Assembly: GCA_035501935.1 (NCBI GenBank)
Contig: DATJVC010000040.1
Location: 1 to 46,014, forward strand
Origin: Gammaproteobacteria bacterium
Lineage (GTDB): Bacteria > Pseudomonadota > Gammaproteobacteria > JAJPIJ01
Direction: 5' to 3'
Length of the DNA stretch: 46,014 nt
In this document: positions 17,092-25,238 of the stretch, piece after piece
Position numbering within the stretch: position 1 is the first letter of the stretch
Layout: each line of letters opens with the position of its first letter
Notes under the pieces: generated by a model
Database searches by the model: none
What the model saw: only the letters and a program-made list of their open reading frames with translations
What the model was told of the DNA's origin: nothing
Program-made: the position numbers and the translations under genes

Positions 17092-17507
17092 CTTATTGAT
17101 TCCCGAGTTGAGAATTCTGAATGGGTTATTCTACTCGTTATTTTTATGCACCACATTGAAACATATGGCCATGGAAATGGGATCGCTATATCTCAAAAGC
17201 GGGCTTTGCGTGAGCCTCATTTCAACGCCCGCGCAATTTTGCGTCATGCCCCACGTTCGGGCTTACACGTCTGCCACCAGGGGTTTATCGCCGCTTTGTT
17301 AACGAACTGTGTCAATTTTTCCGCTCGCGCATGATATTAAGAAAGTTCAATAAACAAAGGAGTTATGTGACACAGTTCCATCCGCTACTGATGCGGGTCT
17401 CGACTTCCGTCACAAGGACTGCCACACTTAGATTAATGGGAAGCCCGTGTCCCAAGCCTCTACAGAAACTGCGGGATGATCAATTTCAACAAGAAAGGGT
17501 AATGCTT
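17092..17507. other. 416-base AT-rich intergenic region between serC and the DUF992 gene
   Basis: The stretch contains no recognisable gene. It holds an 11-bp inverted repeat (17304-17314 and 17368-17378, listed separately). A strong AAAGGAG site at 17356-17362 is followed by an ATG that is immediately stopped (ATGTGA). From the adjacent GTG a frame runs into the DUF992 gene, but its 47 residues before the signal peptide look non-coding. Confidence 0.5.
17304..17378. repeat. 11-bp inverted repeat flanking a start-stop site
   Basis: GAACTGTGTCA (17304-17314) and TGACACAGTTC (17368-17378) are exact inverse copies 53 bases apart. The left arm lies near a possible -35 region. The right arm covers the ATGTGA start-stop just after an AAAGGAG site. 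It could be an RNA stem that hides the ribosome site or a two-half-site operator. Confidence 0.55.
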
Positions 17508-18005
17508 ATGAAGACGATGAGTAAATTGCTGTCCGCCACCGCGATCGCGCTCGCTGTTGCCACTCCTGCCAGCCCTGCGGCGGAGGGTTCTGCGGGCATT
17601 CAGGTCGGCATACTGACCTGCAATGTCGTGCCGGGCAGCCGGGTAAACCTCCTGATCCGCTCAACTGCCGACGTCTCATGCACCTATGAAAACCAGGGAC
17701 AGACCGAAAAATACAAGGGCGAGACCGGGATCGCGCTGGGTCTGGACCTGAGTTTCAAGGATGATGAAAAATTCGCCTTTACCGTGATCGCCGCTTCATC
17801 GGACGTGAAGCCGGGCGCATATGCGCTGGCGGGCAAGTATGTCGGTGGCACGGCGAGCGCCAATGCGGGCGTCGGCATCAGCGCCTCTGCACTGGTCGGC
17901 GGCGGCAACAAGAACATCAGCCTGCAACCGCTCGCGCTCGGCACCAGCACCGGTCTCGGCGCTTCGGGCGGCATCGGTTTCCTCTACATCGAAGCTGCGA
18001 AGTAA
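17508..18005 (+). CDS. DUF992 family exported protein
   Basis: The 165-residue protein has a signal peptide (about 1-24) and a DUF992 domain: GILTCNV near 35, a second Cys in ADVSCTYEN, then TGIALGLDLSF, AGKYVGGTASANAGVG and ALVGGGNKNISLQPL, ending in the GFLYIEAAK strand. The family is secreted, beta-rich and of unknown role. The two Cys probably form a disulfide. The ATG at 17508 is chosen because AAAGGG sits nine bases before it and the signal peptide begins there. A GC-rich hairpin follows the stop. Confidence 0.85.
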   Translation: MKTMSKLLSATAIALAVATPASPAAEGSAGIQVGILTCNVVPGSRVNLLIRSTADVSCTYENQGQTEKYKGETGIALGLDLSFKDDEKFAFTVIAASSDVKPGAYALAGKYVGGTASANAGVGISASALVGGGNKNISLQPLALGTSTGLGASGGIGFLYIEAAK

Positions 18006-18020
18006 GTCAGGCCTTCATCC

Positions 18021-18046
18021 CAGCGCCGGCCGGATGGCCGGCGCTG
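18021..18046 (+). terminator. Hairpin terminator after the DUF992 gene
   Basis: CAGCGCCGGCC and GGCCGGCGCTG pair perfectly (11 bp) around GGAT, 15 bases after the stop. The following T-run is weak (GGTTTGT). It separates convergent genes and may act in both directions. Confidence 0.55.
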
Positions 18047-18115
18047 GCGCGGTTTGTATCGTTAATCTTTGTTTCAAACAATCGTTTTCATTACCCGGCC
18101 CCGCATGCGCAGGAT

Positions 18116-18769
18116 TCAGGCAATCTGCCGGTCCGGACGGTAGAGCTCGTAGGCCTTGGCGTATTCCATGATGCGGGCCACATCCCGTATAAACGCCTCG
18201 TCGTAGCCCGCACGCTCCAAAAGATAAAATCCCATCTCCATGCCGCTGGTGATGCCGCCGCCCGTGATGATGCGCCCGGCGTCCACGACGCGCGCCCGTG
18301 AAATTTTCGCCCTGGGGGCGATTTCCGCGAGCCGATCGATGGGCACCTTTCCCATGTTCGAGGCCTCGATCCGATCGGGCTCCTTGCGATTGGTCGCCGG
18401 CAAGCCGTCGAGCAGCCCCATTTGTCCGTAGATCCAACTGCCGGTACACACGCTGGTCAGGAGGGTCTCCTCCGGCAGTTCCGATATGAAACGATGCAGA
18501 TTGGCGTTATAAGTCTCCTGCCGGGTTCCGAATCCGCCGGGAATCAGGAAGGCGTCCATGGCGGGATTATCAGCGAAGCCATAATTGGGCAGCACGGTGA
18601 AACCGGCCTGTGCCTGCACCGGCCTCAGGCTTTCTGCGATCAGGAAGGCATCGAGCGATGGATCGAGGCGCCGCGCCACGGAAAAGACGCCGTAGGGGGC
18701 GGCGAAATCGACGATTTCCGCGTCCTTGTATATATACACCCCGAGCCGGAATCCAAGTTTATGCGGCAT
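18116..18769 (-). CDS. DJ-1/PfpI family protein
   Basis: A 217-residue protein of the class I glutamine amidotransferase-like DJ-1/PfpI superfamily. The nucleophile Cys108 is in the elbow SVCTGSW, and the conserved acidic residue is probably in the N-terminal EIVDFAAPYGVF segment, as in the regulatory-domain and isonitrile-hydratase-like branch. There is no helix-turn-helix domain, so it is not a full GlxA-type regulator. The exact reaction is unknown. The ATG at 18769 follows a strong AAAGGAG site. It is divergent from a small unknown gene. Confidence 0.85.
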   Translation of the reverse strand: MPHKLGFRLGVYIYKDAEIVDFAAPYGVFSVARRLDPSLDAFLIAESLRPVQAQAGFTVLPNYGFADNPAMDAFLIPGGFGTRQETYNANLHRFISELPEETLLTSVCTGSWIYGQMGLLDGLPATNRKEPDRIEASNMGKVPIDRLAEIAPRAKISRARVVDAGRIITGGGITSGMEMGFYLLERAGYDEAFIRDVARIMEYAKAYELYRPDRQIA

Positions 18770-18867
18770 GCTGTTCTCCTTTCACTGCTTCAATTGTTGA
18801 ATCACCACGGCGCTGGGAATAATCTTCTGGTTTGGTGGGTGCGATCCCCGGGTCGGAAAGATAAACC

Positions 18868-19113
18868 ATGGCCAATGTAAAAACCATTACCAAGACTCTG
18901 TGGAGCGAAACCATCATCGAGATGCTGATCGATGGCCTGAAACGCAATGCCGGCGACAAGGAAATTCGCGAATTGATACGTGAGATCCGCAACAAGGGAT
19001 TCAAACGCCGGTACGTGCTTGCCAAGGTCGAAAAATCCGTCGGCACCCCGGCGATGGAACGTGTCAGGCAGCTGAGCAGTGGTTCAAAATCACCGGAACA
19101 GCCGAAGCAATGA
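18868..19113 (+). CDS. Small basic protein of unknown function
   Basis: This 81-residue protein is rich in Lys/Arg/Glu and probably all helical, with DKEIRELIREIRNKGFKRRYVLAKVEK as its core read in two pieces around residues 34-60. I recognise no family. A GGAAAG sequence precedes the ATG, and a terminator hairpin begins two bases after the stop, which supports a real one-gene transcript. Confidence 0.55.
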   Translation: MANVKTITKTLWSETIIEMLIDGLKRNAGDKEIRELIREIRNKGFKRRYVLAKVEKSVGTPAMERVRQLSSGSKSPEQPKQ

Positions 19114-19114
19114 G

Positions 19115-19147
19115 GCCGGAGAGGGAACCCTCTCCGGCGTCGTTATT
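19115..19147 (+). terminator. Rho-independent terminator after the small basic gene
   Basis: GCCGGAGAGGG (19115-19125) pairs with CCCTCTCCGGC (19128-19138) and is followed by GTCGTTATTTC. The stem is 10-11 bp with a very tight loop. It lies between convergent genes. Confidence 0.7.
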
Positions 19148-19366
19148 TCAATGTGAGTGCGGGGCGATGCAGGTGAGGGTTTCCAGTCGGGGGACGACCA
19201 CCCGTTCCCGCCGTTCCAGCTCCGCCGCCCGCGGCGCAATCAAACCATCGATGAGCCGCTGGACGCTCGGAGGATATTGCCGCTCCACGGAGAAATACAG
19301 CAGACCGTGCAGCGCCATGAGTTCGCGGCGCAACAGGTCGGTGGGGTCATTGCCGGCGTTGTTCAT
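19148..19366 (-). CDS. Small protein of unknown function downstream of the RND pump genes
   Basis: A 72-residue soluble protein with a helical centre (LLRRELMALHGLLYF) and the charged segment APRAAELERRERVVVPRL. I do not recognise it. The ATG at 19366 is chosen because a strong GAGGAGG site lies eight bases upstream; the longer frame up to 19540 would overlap the RND gene. It starts 112 bases after the permease stop and could be expressed from the same transcript. Confidence 0.55.
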   Translation of the reverse strand: MNNAGNDPTDLLRRELMALHGLLYFSVERQYPPSVQRLIDGLIAPRAAELERRERVVVPRLETLTCIAPHSH

Positions 19367-19478
19367 AACGGCCACCTCCTCGTTAGGGGACCGGTGGCGA
19401 TCTTGCGCGCTCAATTTTACAGCTTCGTGAAATCCGCAGGACTCCGTTGCCGCGCGCGGAACAGGATTGAATTCCGCG

Positions 19479-22400
19479 TCAGGAAACCCTGGGACTCTCC
19501 GGCACCGGCGTTGTATCGCGAACCCGACGGGTGGCTTCACGGCTTTCCACGAACCAGCGGATGACGGAGTAAAACACCGGTGTCAGCATCAAACCGAAGA
19601 ACGTCACGCCCAGCATGCCGAAGAACACCGGCGTGCCCAGTGCCTCACGCATCTCCGCGCCGGCGCCGGTGGACAGCATGAGCGGCACCACGCCCATGAC
19701 GAAGGCAAACGACGTCATGAGGATGGGCCGCAGCCGCAACCGGCAGGCCTGCAGGGCGGCCTCGATGCGTGACAAACCCTGATCCTGGCGCGACTTGGCG
19801 AACTCGACCAGCAGAATGGCGTTCTTGCTGGCCAGTCCCACCAGCACCAGCAACGCCACCTGCGTGAAAATATTGTTGTCGCCGTGGCGCAGGTCCACGC
19901 CGCTGAGCGCACACATGATCGTCATTGGCAGGATGAGGATTACCGACAACGGCAGCGACCAGCTTTCATAAAACGCCGCCAGCACCAGAAACACCAGCAG
20001 CGTGGACAGCGCGAACACATACAGCGCGATGTTGCCGGCGAGGATTTGCAGATAGCTCAACTCCGTCCATTCGAAACTCATCGACGTCGGCAATTCGCGC
20101 TTCGCGAGATCTTCCATGATCGCCACTGCCTGGCCGGAGCTGTAGCCTGGCGCAGGCGCGCCGTTGATTTCGATGGCCGGGTAGGTATTGTAGCGCACGA
20201 CGCGATCCGGCCCGCTGATCTCCTTCAGGTGCAGCAACCCGCCCAGCGGCACCATCTCGCCACGGCTGTTACGGACCTTAAGCCGGCGGATGTCATCCTC
20301 GCGCATTCGGAAGGGCGCGTCGGCCTGGGCCGTCACCTGATAGGTGCGGCCAAACAGATTGAGATCGTTGACGTACAGCGAACCCAGATAGATCTGCAGG
20401 GTGTCGAAAATATCCGACAATGGAACGCCCTGCGACTTGGCCTGCACGCGATCGATGTCGGCGTAAATCTGCGGTTCGTTGTTCTGCACACTGGTAAAGA
20501 GGCCCACGACGCCGCGCTCTCGATTACCGGCCTCGATGAGCTTGCTGACCGCGGCGTAAAGATTGTCCTGGCCCACCGCCGCACGATCCTGGATCTGCAG
20601 CTTGAAACCACCGAGACTGCCCAGACCCAGGATGGGCGGCGGCGGAAACACGCCGACGAAGGCGTCCTGAATGACGCTCATCTTCTGAGTCAGCGAGCCG
20701 AGGATGCGCCCGAGCGTTTCGCCGCGTTCGACCCGCTCATGGAAATCCTTGAGCGGCACGAAGACGGTACCGGCATTGGGCGTATTGGCAAAACTGACCA
20801 CGGAAAATCCCGGGAAGGCCACGGCGCCGGCCGCACCGGGTTCCGAAAGTATGATATCGGACACGCGGCGGATGACCGCCTCGGTGCGGTCGAGCGACGA
20901 CGCCGGCGGCAACTGCGCATATACCACGAGATAGCCCTTGTCCTGCGAAGGGATGAAGCCCGCCGGCACGCGTTGCAATTCGTGGCCGGTGAACACCAGC
21001 AGTCCGGCGTATACCAGCAACACCACCACGGCCAGCCGCAACAGGCGGCCCACGACGGCGGCGTAGAGATTTGAACCGGCCCGGAAGGCCACGTTGAAGA
21101 TTTTGAAGAACCAGCCCAGCAACAGATTCATGACGCGGGTGGGCAGATCAGGCTTGTCGGCATGTGACTTGAGCAGCAACGCCGCCAGCGCCGGACTCAA
21201 GGACAGCGAGTTGAAGGTCGAAATCACCGTCGATGCGGCGATGGTCAGCGCAAACTGCTTGTAGAACTGACCGTTGATGCCGGTGATGAACGCGGCTGGC
21301 ACGAACACGGCGATCAACACCAGCGCTATGGCAATGATGGGCCCGCTGACCTCGTTCATCGCCTGCCGGGTGGCGTCACGGGGGGACTGGCCCAAAGCGA
21401 TGTGGCGCTCGACATTCTCCACCACCACGATGGCATCGTCGACGACGATGCCGATGGCGAGGATGAGCCCGAACAGCGACAGCGTGTTGATCGAGAATCC
21501 CATGGCCGCCATGACGCCGAAAGTGCCGACGATCGACACCGGCACCGCCAGCAACGGAATAATGGCGGCACGCCAGGTTTGCAGGAACACCAGCACGACG
21601 ATGACGACCAGCGTCAACGCCTCAAAAAAGGTATGGACCACGGCATCAATGGATTGCTGCACGAACACGGTCGTGTCGTATACGATGCGGTAGTCTATGC
21701 CTTCGGGGAATCGATCCTTGAGCTTCGTCATCAATTGCTTGATGTCGCTGGCGGTGGACAGAGCATTGGCGCCTGAACGCAACGAGATTGGGATGGCCGC
21801 CGCCGGTTCGTTGTTCAGCAGGCTGCGCAAAGAATAGCGATTGGCGCCCAATTCGATGCGCGCCACGTCGCGCAGCCGCGTCACCTGGCCCGCCTGTCCG
21901 TATTTGACGATGATGTTGCCGAAATCCTCCGCAGTGGTCAGACGTCCCTGGGTGGTGACCGTAAACTGAAAGGAAACCGAGTTGTCGGCCGGCGACTGGC
22001 CGACGGTGCCTGCGGCCACCTGAACATTTTGTTCGCGCACCGCATTGACGATGTCCGTGGCGGTCAGGTTCAGTGCCGCGATCTTCTCCGGATCCAGCCA
22101 CAGGCGCATGCCGTAATCACCGGCGCCGAAGATGCGCGCATCGCCAACACCCGGCAGCCGCAGCAGTTCGTTGCGGATGTTGAGCAGGGCGTAATTTGAC
22201 AGGTACAACTGATCATAGCGTTTCGACGGCGATATCAAATGGATCACCAGCAGGATGTCCGGCGAGCGCTTGGCGGTTGTGACGCCGAGACGACGCACGT
22301 CCTCCGGCAGTTTGGGCAGTGCATTGGAGACGCGGTTCTGCACCTGCATCTGGGCGATGTCGAGGTTGGTGCCGATCTCGAAGGTCAGCGTGAGTTGCAT

Positions 22401-22667
22401 CTGGCCGTCGGAGGTCGACTGCGAGGACATGTACAGCAGCCCCTCCACGCCGTTGATCTCCTGCTCGATCGGCGTGGCCACGGTGTCGGCGATGACTTTG
22501 GGATTGGCGCCGGGGTAGGACGCCGTGACCACGATGGTCGGCGGAACCACCTCCGGATATTGGGCGATGGGCAGCAGGATCATCGACAGGCCGCCGAGGA
22601 GCGTGATCACCGCCGACAGCACCAAGGCGAAAATGGGCCGGTCGATGAAAAAATGCGCCAGTCTCAT
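19479..22667 (-). CDS. RND multidrug efflux permease (AcrB/MexB type)
   Basis: A 1062-residue inner-membrane proton-drug antiporter of the hydrophobe/amphiphile efflux-1 group. The N-terminal MRLAHFFIDRPIFALVLSAVITLLGG is the usual first helix read in two parts. The GIVVDDAIVVVENVERH segment of helix 4 holds the Asp-Asp proton relay. The two large periplasmic loops and twelve membrane helices fit the family length. It pairs with the adaptor gene 12 bases upstream. No TolC-like gene and no TetR-type regulator are adjacent, so the outer-membrane channel must be supplied from elsewhere. Confidence 0.95.
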   Translation of the reverse strand: MRLAHFFIDRPIFALVLSAVITLLGGLSMILLPIAQYPEVVPPTIVVTASYPGANPKVIADTVATPIEQEINGVEGLLYMSSQSTSDGQMQLTLTFEIGTNLDIAQMQVQNRVSNALPKLPEDVRRLGVTTAKRSPDILLVIHLISPSKRYDQLYLSNYALLNIRNELLRLPGVGDARIFGAGDYGMRLWLDPEKIAALNLTATDIVNAVREQNVQVAAGTVGQSPADNSVSFQFTVTTQGRLTTAEDFGNIIVKYGQAGQVTRLRDVARIELGANRYSLRSLLNNEPAAAIPISLRSGANALSTASDIKQLMTKLKDRFPEGIDYRIVYDTTVFVQQSIDAVVHTFFEALTLVVIVVLVFLQTWRAAIIPLLAVPVSIVGTFGVMAAMGFSINTLSLFGLILAIGIVVDDAIVVVENVERHIALGQSPRDATRQAMNEVSGPIIAIALVLIAVFVPAAFITGINGQFYKQFALTIAASTVISTFNSLSLSPALAALLLKSHADKPDLPTRVMNLLLGWFFKIFNVAFRAGSNLYAAVVGRLLRLAVVVLLVYAGLLVFTGHELQRVPAGFIPSQDKGYLVVYAQLPPASSLDRTEAVIRRVSDIILSEPGAAGAVAFPGFSVVSFANTPNAGTVFVPLKDFHERVERGETLGRILGSLTQKMSVIQDAFVGVFPPPPILGLGSLGGFKLQIQDRAAVGQDNLYAAVSKLIEAGNRERGVVGLFTSVQNNEPQIYADIDRVQAKSQGVPLSDIFDTLQIYLGSLYVNDLNLFGRTYQVTAQADAPFRMREDDIRRLKVRNSRGEMVPLGGLLHLKEISGPDRVVRYNTYPAIEINGAPAPGYSSGQAVAIMEDLAKRELPTSMSFEWTELSYLQILAGNIALYVFALSTLLVFLVLAAFYESWSLPLSVILILPMTIMCALSGVDLRHGDNNIFTQVALLVLVGLASKNAILLVEFAKSRQDQGLSRIEAALQACRLRLRPILMTSFAFVMGVVPLMLSTGAGAEMREALGTPVFFGMLGVTFFGLMLTPVFYSVIRWFVESREATRRVRDTTPVPESPRVS

Positions 22668-22679
22668 GGGGTGCGATGC

Positions 22680-23900
22680 TTAATTTTTTGCGCCGGGCGA
22701 CGCGTCGGCGGCGGGAGACGCCGCCTGGGCGACAAATTCCGTCATGGTGGTTTGCTGCGGAGTGACGGGCGCGCCGGGGCGGGCGCGCTGCAGGCCGTTG
22801 ACGATGATCCAGTCACCGGCCTCGATGCCGGACTTGATCACGCGCAGACCATCGATGTCCGCCCCCAGTTTGACGGGACGGTATTCAACGATGTGTTTCG
22901 CGTTCACCACCATCAGGTACTGCTGGCCCTGATCGATGCCGACGGCGCGATCCGTGACCAGCAGCGCGGGATATTTACCGCTGCCCGGGATTCGCACGCG
23001 GGCAAAAAACCCCGCGCTCAATTGATCGTCGGCATTGGAGAAAACGGCGCGGGCGCGCACCGTGCTGGTATTCGGGTCCAAACGCGGTTCGACGTAATCG
23101 ATGTAGCCCTGATGCGGAAAGCCGTGTTCATCGGCCAGCGCCATTTCAACGGGGATGTGCGCATCGCGGGCGCTTTCCCGCTTGCCTTCGCGCGCCAGCC
23201 GGCGGTATTTCAGGACTGAACGTTCATCGGCATCGAGATAGGCGTAGATGGGATCGATGGACACCAGCACGGCCAGCAGCGTGGCTTCGTTGCCGCCGCC
23301 GACGATGAGGTTGCCGGGCGTGACCAGCTCGCGCGAGATACGGCCGCTGATGGGGGCGCGGATCTCGGTGAACTCCAGATTGAGCTTGGCCAGTTCCAGC
23401 GCGGCGTTGTCCGCGCGCACCGTGGCCTCGGCCTCCTCCAATTCCCGGCTGCGGATGTCGAGCTGCTCCTCGGCCAGCACATGCGTGCTGAACAACCGCT
23501 TGGCGCGCTCCAACTCGCTCTTTGCCAGCGCCGACTGCGCGTTGGCCTGCTGCAACGTGGCCTCGGCCCGTTCCACTTCGGCGCGGTACTGGCGCTGGTC
23601 GATGACGAACAGCAGATCGCCCTTCTGCACCTTCTTGCCGGCCTCGAAAAGCACCTTGTCCAGATAACCGCTGACGCGGGCGCGAATCTCCACCGTTTCC
23701 GCCGCGTCCAGACGGCCTGTGTATTCATCCCACTCCATGACATCCTTTTGCACGGGTTGGGCGACGGTCACGGCCGGCGGGGGCGGTGCGGCGGCGGCGG
23801 CGGCCGAATTGTCCGCCGAGCGGCTGCAACCCGCCAGCCAGGCACCAGCCAAGAGACACAGGAAACCATGCGGCGAAAGAATAAAACGCCAGACATTCAT
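22680..23900 (-). CDS. RND efflux periplasmic adaptor lipoprotein (AcrA/MexA type)
   Basis: The 406-residue membrane fusion protein begins with a lipoprotein signal peptide whose lipobox is LAGC (Cys25). After an Ala/Pro-rich linker come the lipoyl halves (ARVSGYLDKVLFEAGKKVQKGD and APISGRISRELVTPG) around a coiled-coil hairpin, then the beta-barrel and membrane-proximal domains. It links the permease to an outer-membrane channel. The ATG at 23900 is chosen because the lipoprotein signal starts there and GGGAG lies upstream; the frame remains open to 23993. A TACAAT hexamer lies 37 bases upstream. Confidence 0.93.
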   Translation of the reverse strand: MNVWRFILSPHGFLCLLAGAWLAGCSRSADNSAAAAAAPPPPAVTVAQPVQKDVMEWDEYTGRLDAAETVEIRARVSGYLDKVLFEAGKKVQKGDLLFVIDQRQYRAEVERAEATLQQANAQSALAKSELERAKRLFSTHVLAEEQLDIRSRELEEAEATVRADNAALELAKLNLEFTEIRAPISGRISRELVTPGNLIVGGGNEATLLAVLVSIDPIYAYLDADERSVLKYRRLAREGKRESARDAHIPVEMALADEHGFPHQGYIDYVEPRLDPNTSTVRARAVFSNADDQLSAGFFARVRIPGSGKYPALLVTDRAVGIDQGQQYLMVVNAKHIVEYRPVKLGADIDGLRVIKSGIEAGDWIIVNGLQRARPGAPVTPQQTTMTEFVAQAASPAADASPGAKN

Positions 23901-23936
23901 TGAGATACGACTCCCATTGAGACCGCGAAGACGCGT

Positions 23937-23997
23937 ATTGTACCCGTTCTTCTGTAAAGCCTTTTGAACGGCTGCCGTGAAAATGTTCGACACGGCA
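23937..23997 (-). promoter_or_regulatory. Possible promoter and inverted repeat before the RND operon
   Basis: A TACAAT hexamer (23942-23937) is a good -10 candidate for the adaptor gene, without a clear -35. Further upstream TGCCGTG and CACGGCA (23973-23979 and 23991-23997) form an inverted repeat, which could be a dnaJ-end hairpin or an operator. Confidence 0.4.
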
Positions 23998-24008
23998 TTT
24001 CCCCTCGT

Positions 24009-25145
24009 TTAGAACTTCATGTCTTCAAAAAAATTCCTGACCCCGTCCAGCCATGAGCTGGTCTTTGGGCTGTGTTTGCCATCCGTCCCTTCCAGCGAAC
24101 GGCCGAATTGCTGCAACAGCTCCTTTTGCTGGCGGTTGAGATTGACAGGCGTTTCCACCATCACCCGGCAAAGCAAATCGCCCACGCCGGCGCCGCGCAC
24201 GGACTTCACGCCCTTGCCCCGCAGCCTGAACACGCGGCCGGTCTGCGTCTCCGGCGGTACCTTGAGCGCCACGCGCCCATCCAGCGTTGGCACGTCCAGT
24301 TCGCCGCCCAGCGCCGCCGTCACGAAACTGATCGGCACCTCGCAGTGCAGATCGTTCTGCTCGCGATGAAAGATCGGGTGCTCCTTGACGTGCACGCTGA
24401 CGTACAGGTCCCCCGGCGGGCCGCCATGCTGTCCGGCCTCGCCCTCGCCCGTCAGTCGGATGCGATCGCCGCTGTCCACGCCGGCTGGCACCTTGACCGA
24501 ATGCGTCTTGTGATCGCGCACGCGCCCGTGGCCGTTGCAGGTGGGACAGGGGTCGCGGATGACCTGCCCCGTGCCGCGGCATCGGGGGCAGGTCTGTTGT
24601 ATGGAGAAAAATCCCTGGCTCATGCGCACCTGGCCGTGGCCCTGGCAGGTGTCGCAAGTCATGGGCTGGGTGCCCGCGCGCGCGCCCGTGCCATGACAAG
24701 ACGCGCATTCCTTGGCGGTGGGCGTGCGGATCTTGACGGTGGTTCCGAACACCGCCTCCTCAAGCGTCAATTCCAGATCGTATTGGAGATCGGCGCCGCG
24801 ATGAACGCGCGGACCGCCGCGGCGCGCGCCGCCGCCGCCGAAGATGTCGCCGAAGACCGAATCAAAGATATCGCCGAAACCGCCCACGCCGGCGCCGCCG
24901 AAGCCCGCGGCGGCGGAGGGATCGACCCCGGCGTGGCCGAATTGATCGTAGGCGCCGCGCTTGCGCGCGTCGCTCAAGACCTCGAAGGCCTCCTTGATCT
25001 CCTTGAAACTCTCCTCGGCCTGCTTGTTTCCCGGATTGCGATCCGGATGGTGTTTCATCGCCAGCCGGCGATAGGCCTTCTTGATGTCGGCCTCGGAGGC
25101 GTTGCGCGCCACCCCCAGCAGTTCGTAGTAGTCCTTTTTCGCCAT
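24009..25145 (-). CDS. dnaJ: Chaperone DnaJ (Hsp40)
   Basis: A 378-residue co-chaperone that stimulates DnaK ATPase and delivers substrates. The J-domain (1-70) has HPD in [11 protein letters not shown] Gly/Phe-rich region follows (about 75-115). The zinc domain has four CxxCxGxG repeats: [24 protein letters not shown] and CPTCNGHG. C-terminal domains complete the type I layout. It is the last gene of grpE-dnaK-dnaJ, 93 bases after dnaK, with a hairpin in the gap. Confidence 0.98.
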   Translation of the reverse strand: MAKKDYYELLGVARNASEADIKKAYRRLAMKHHPDRNPGNKQAEESFKEIKEAFEVLSDARKRGAYDQFGHAGVDPSAAAGFGGAGVGGFGDIFDSVFGDIFGGGGARRGGPRVHRGADLQYDLELTLEEAVFGTTVKIRTPTAKECASCHGTGARAGTQPMTCDTCQGHGQVRMSQGFFSIQQTCPRCRGTGQVIRDPCPTCNGHGRVRDHKTHSVKVPAGVDSGDRIRLTGEGEAGQHGGPPGDLYVSVHVKEHPIFHREQNDLHCEVPISFVTAALGGELDVPTLDGRVALKVPPETQTGRVFRLRGKGVKSVRGAGVGDLLCRVMVETPVNLNRQQKELLQQFGRSLEGTDGKHSPKTSSWLDGVRNFFEDMKF

Positions 25146-25181
25146 AACCCAGTCAGTGTGAGCCGTGACAATAAACGGCGA

Positions 25182-25211
25182 AGGGGCGAGAAGTTTCCGC
25201 TTCTCACCCCT
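25182..25211 (-). terminator. Hairpin between dnaK and dnaJ
   Basis: A 12-bp stem (25182-25193 with 25200-25211) has a six-base loop. One position (C25187/A25206) pairs only as G-U in RNA of the minus strand, which fits a structure in the dnaK-dnaJ transcript. No strong U-run follows, so attenuation or mRNA processing is more likely than full termination. Confidence 0.55.
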
Positions 25212-25238
25212 CGCACTCCCAATAGCTGTTCTTCTCTT

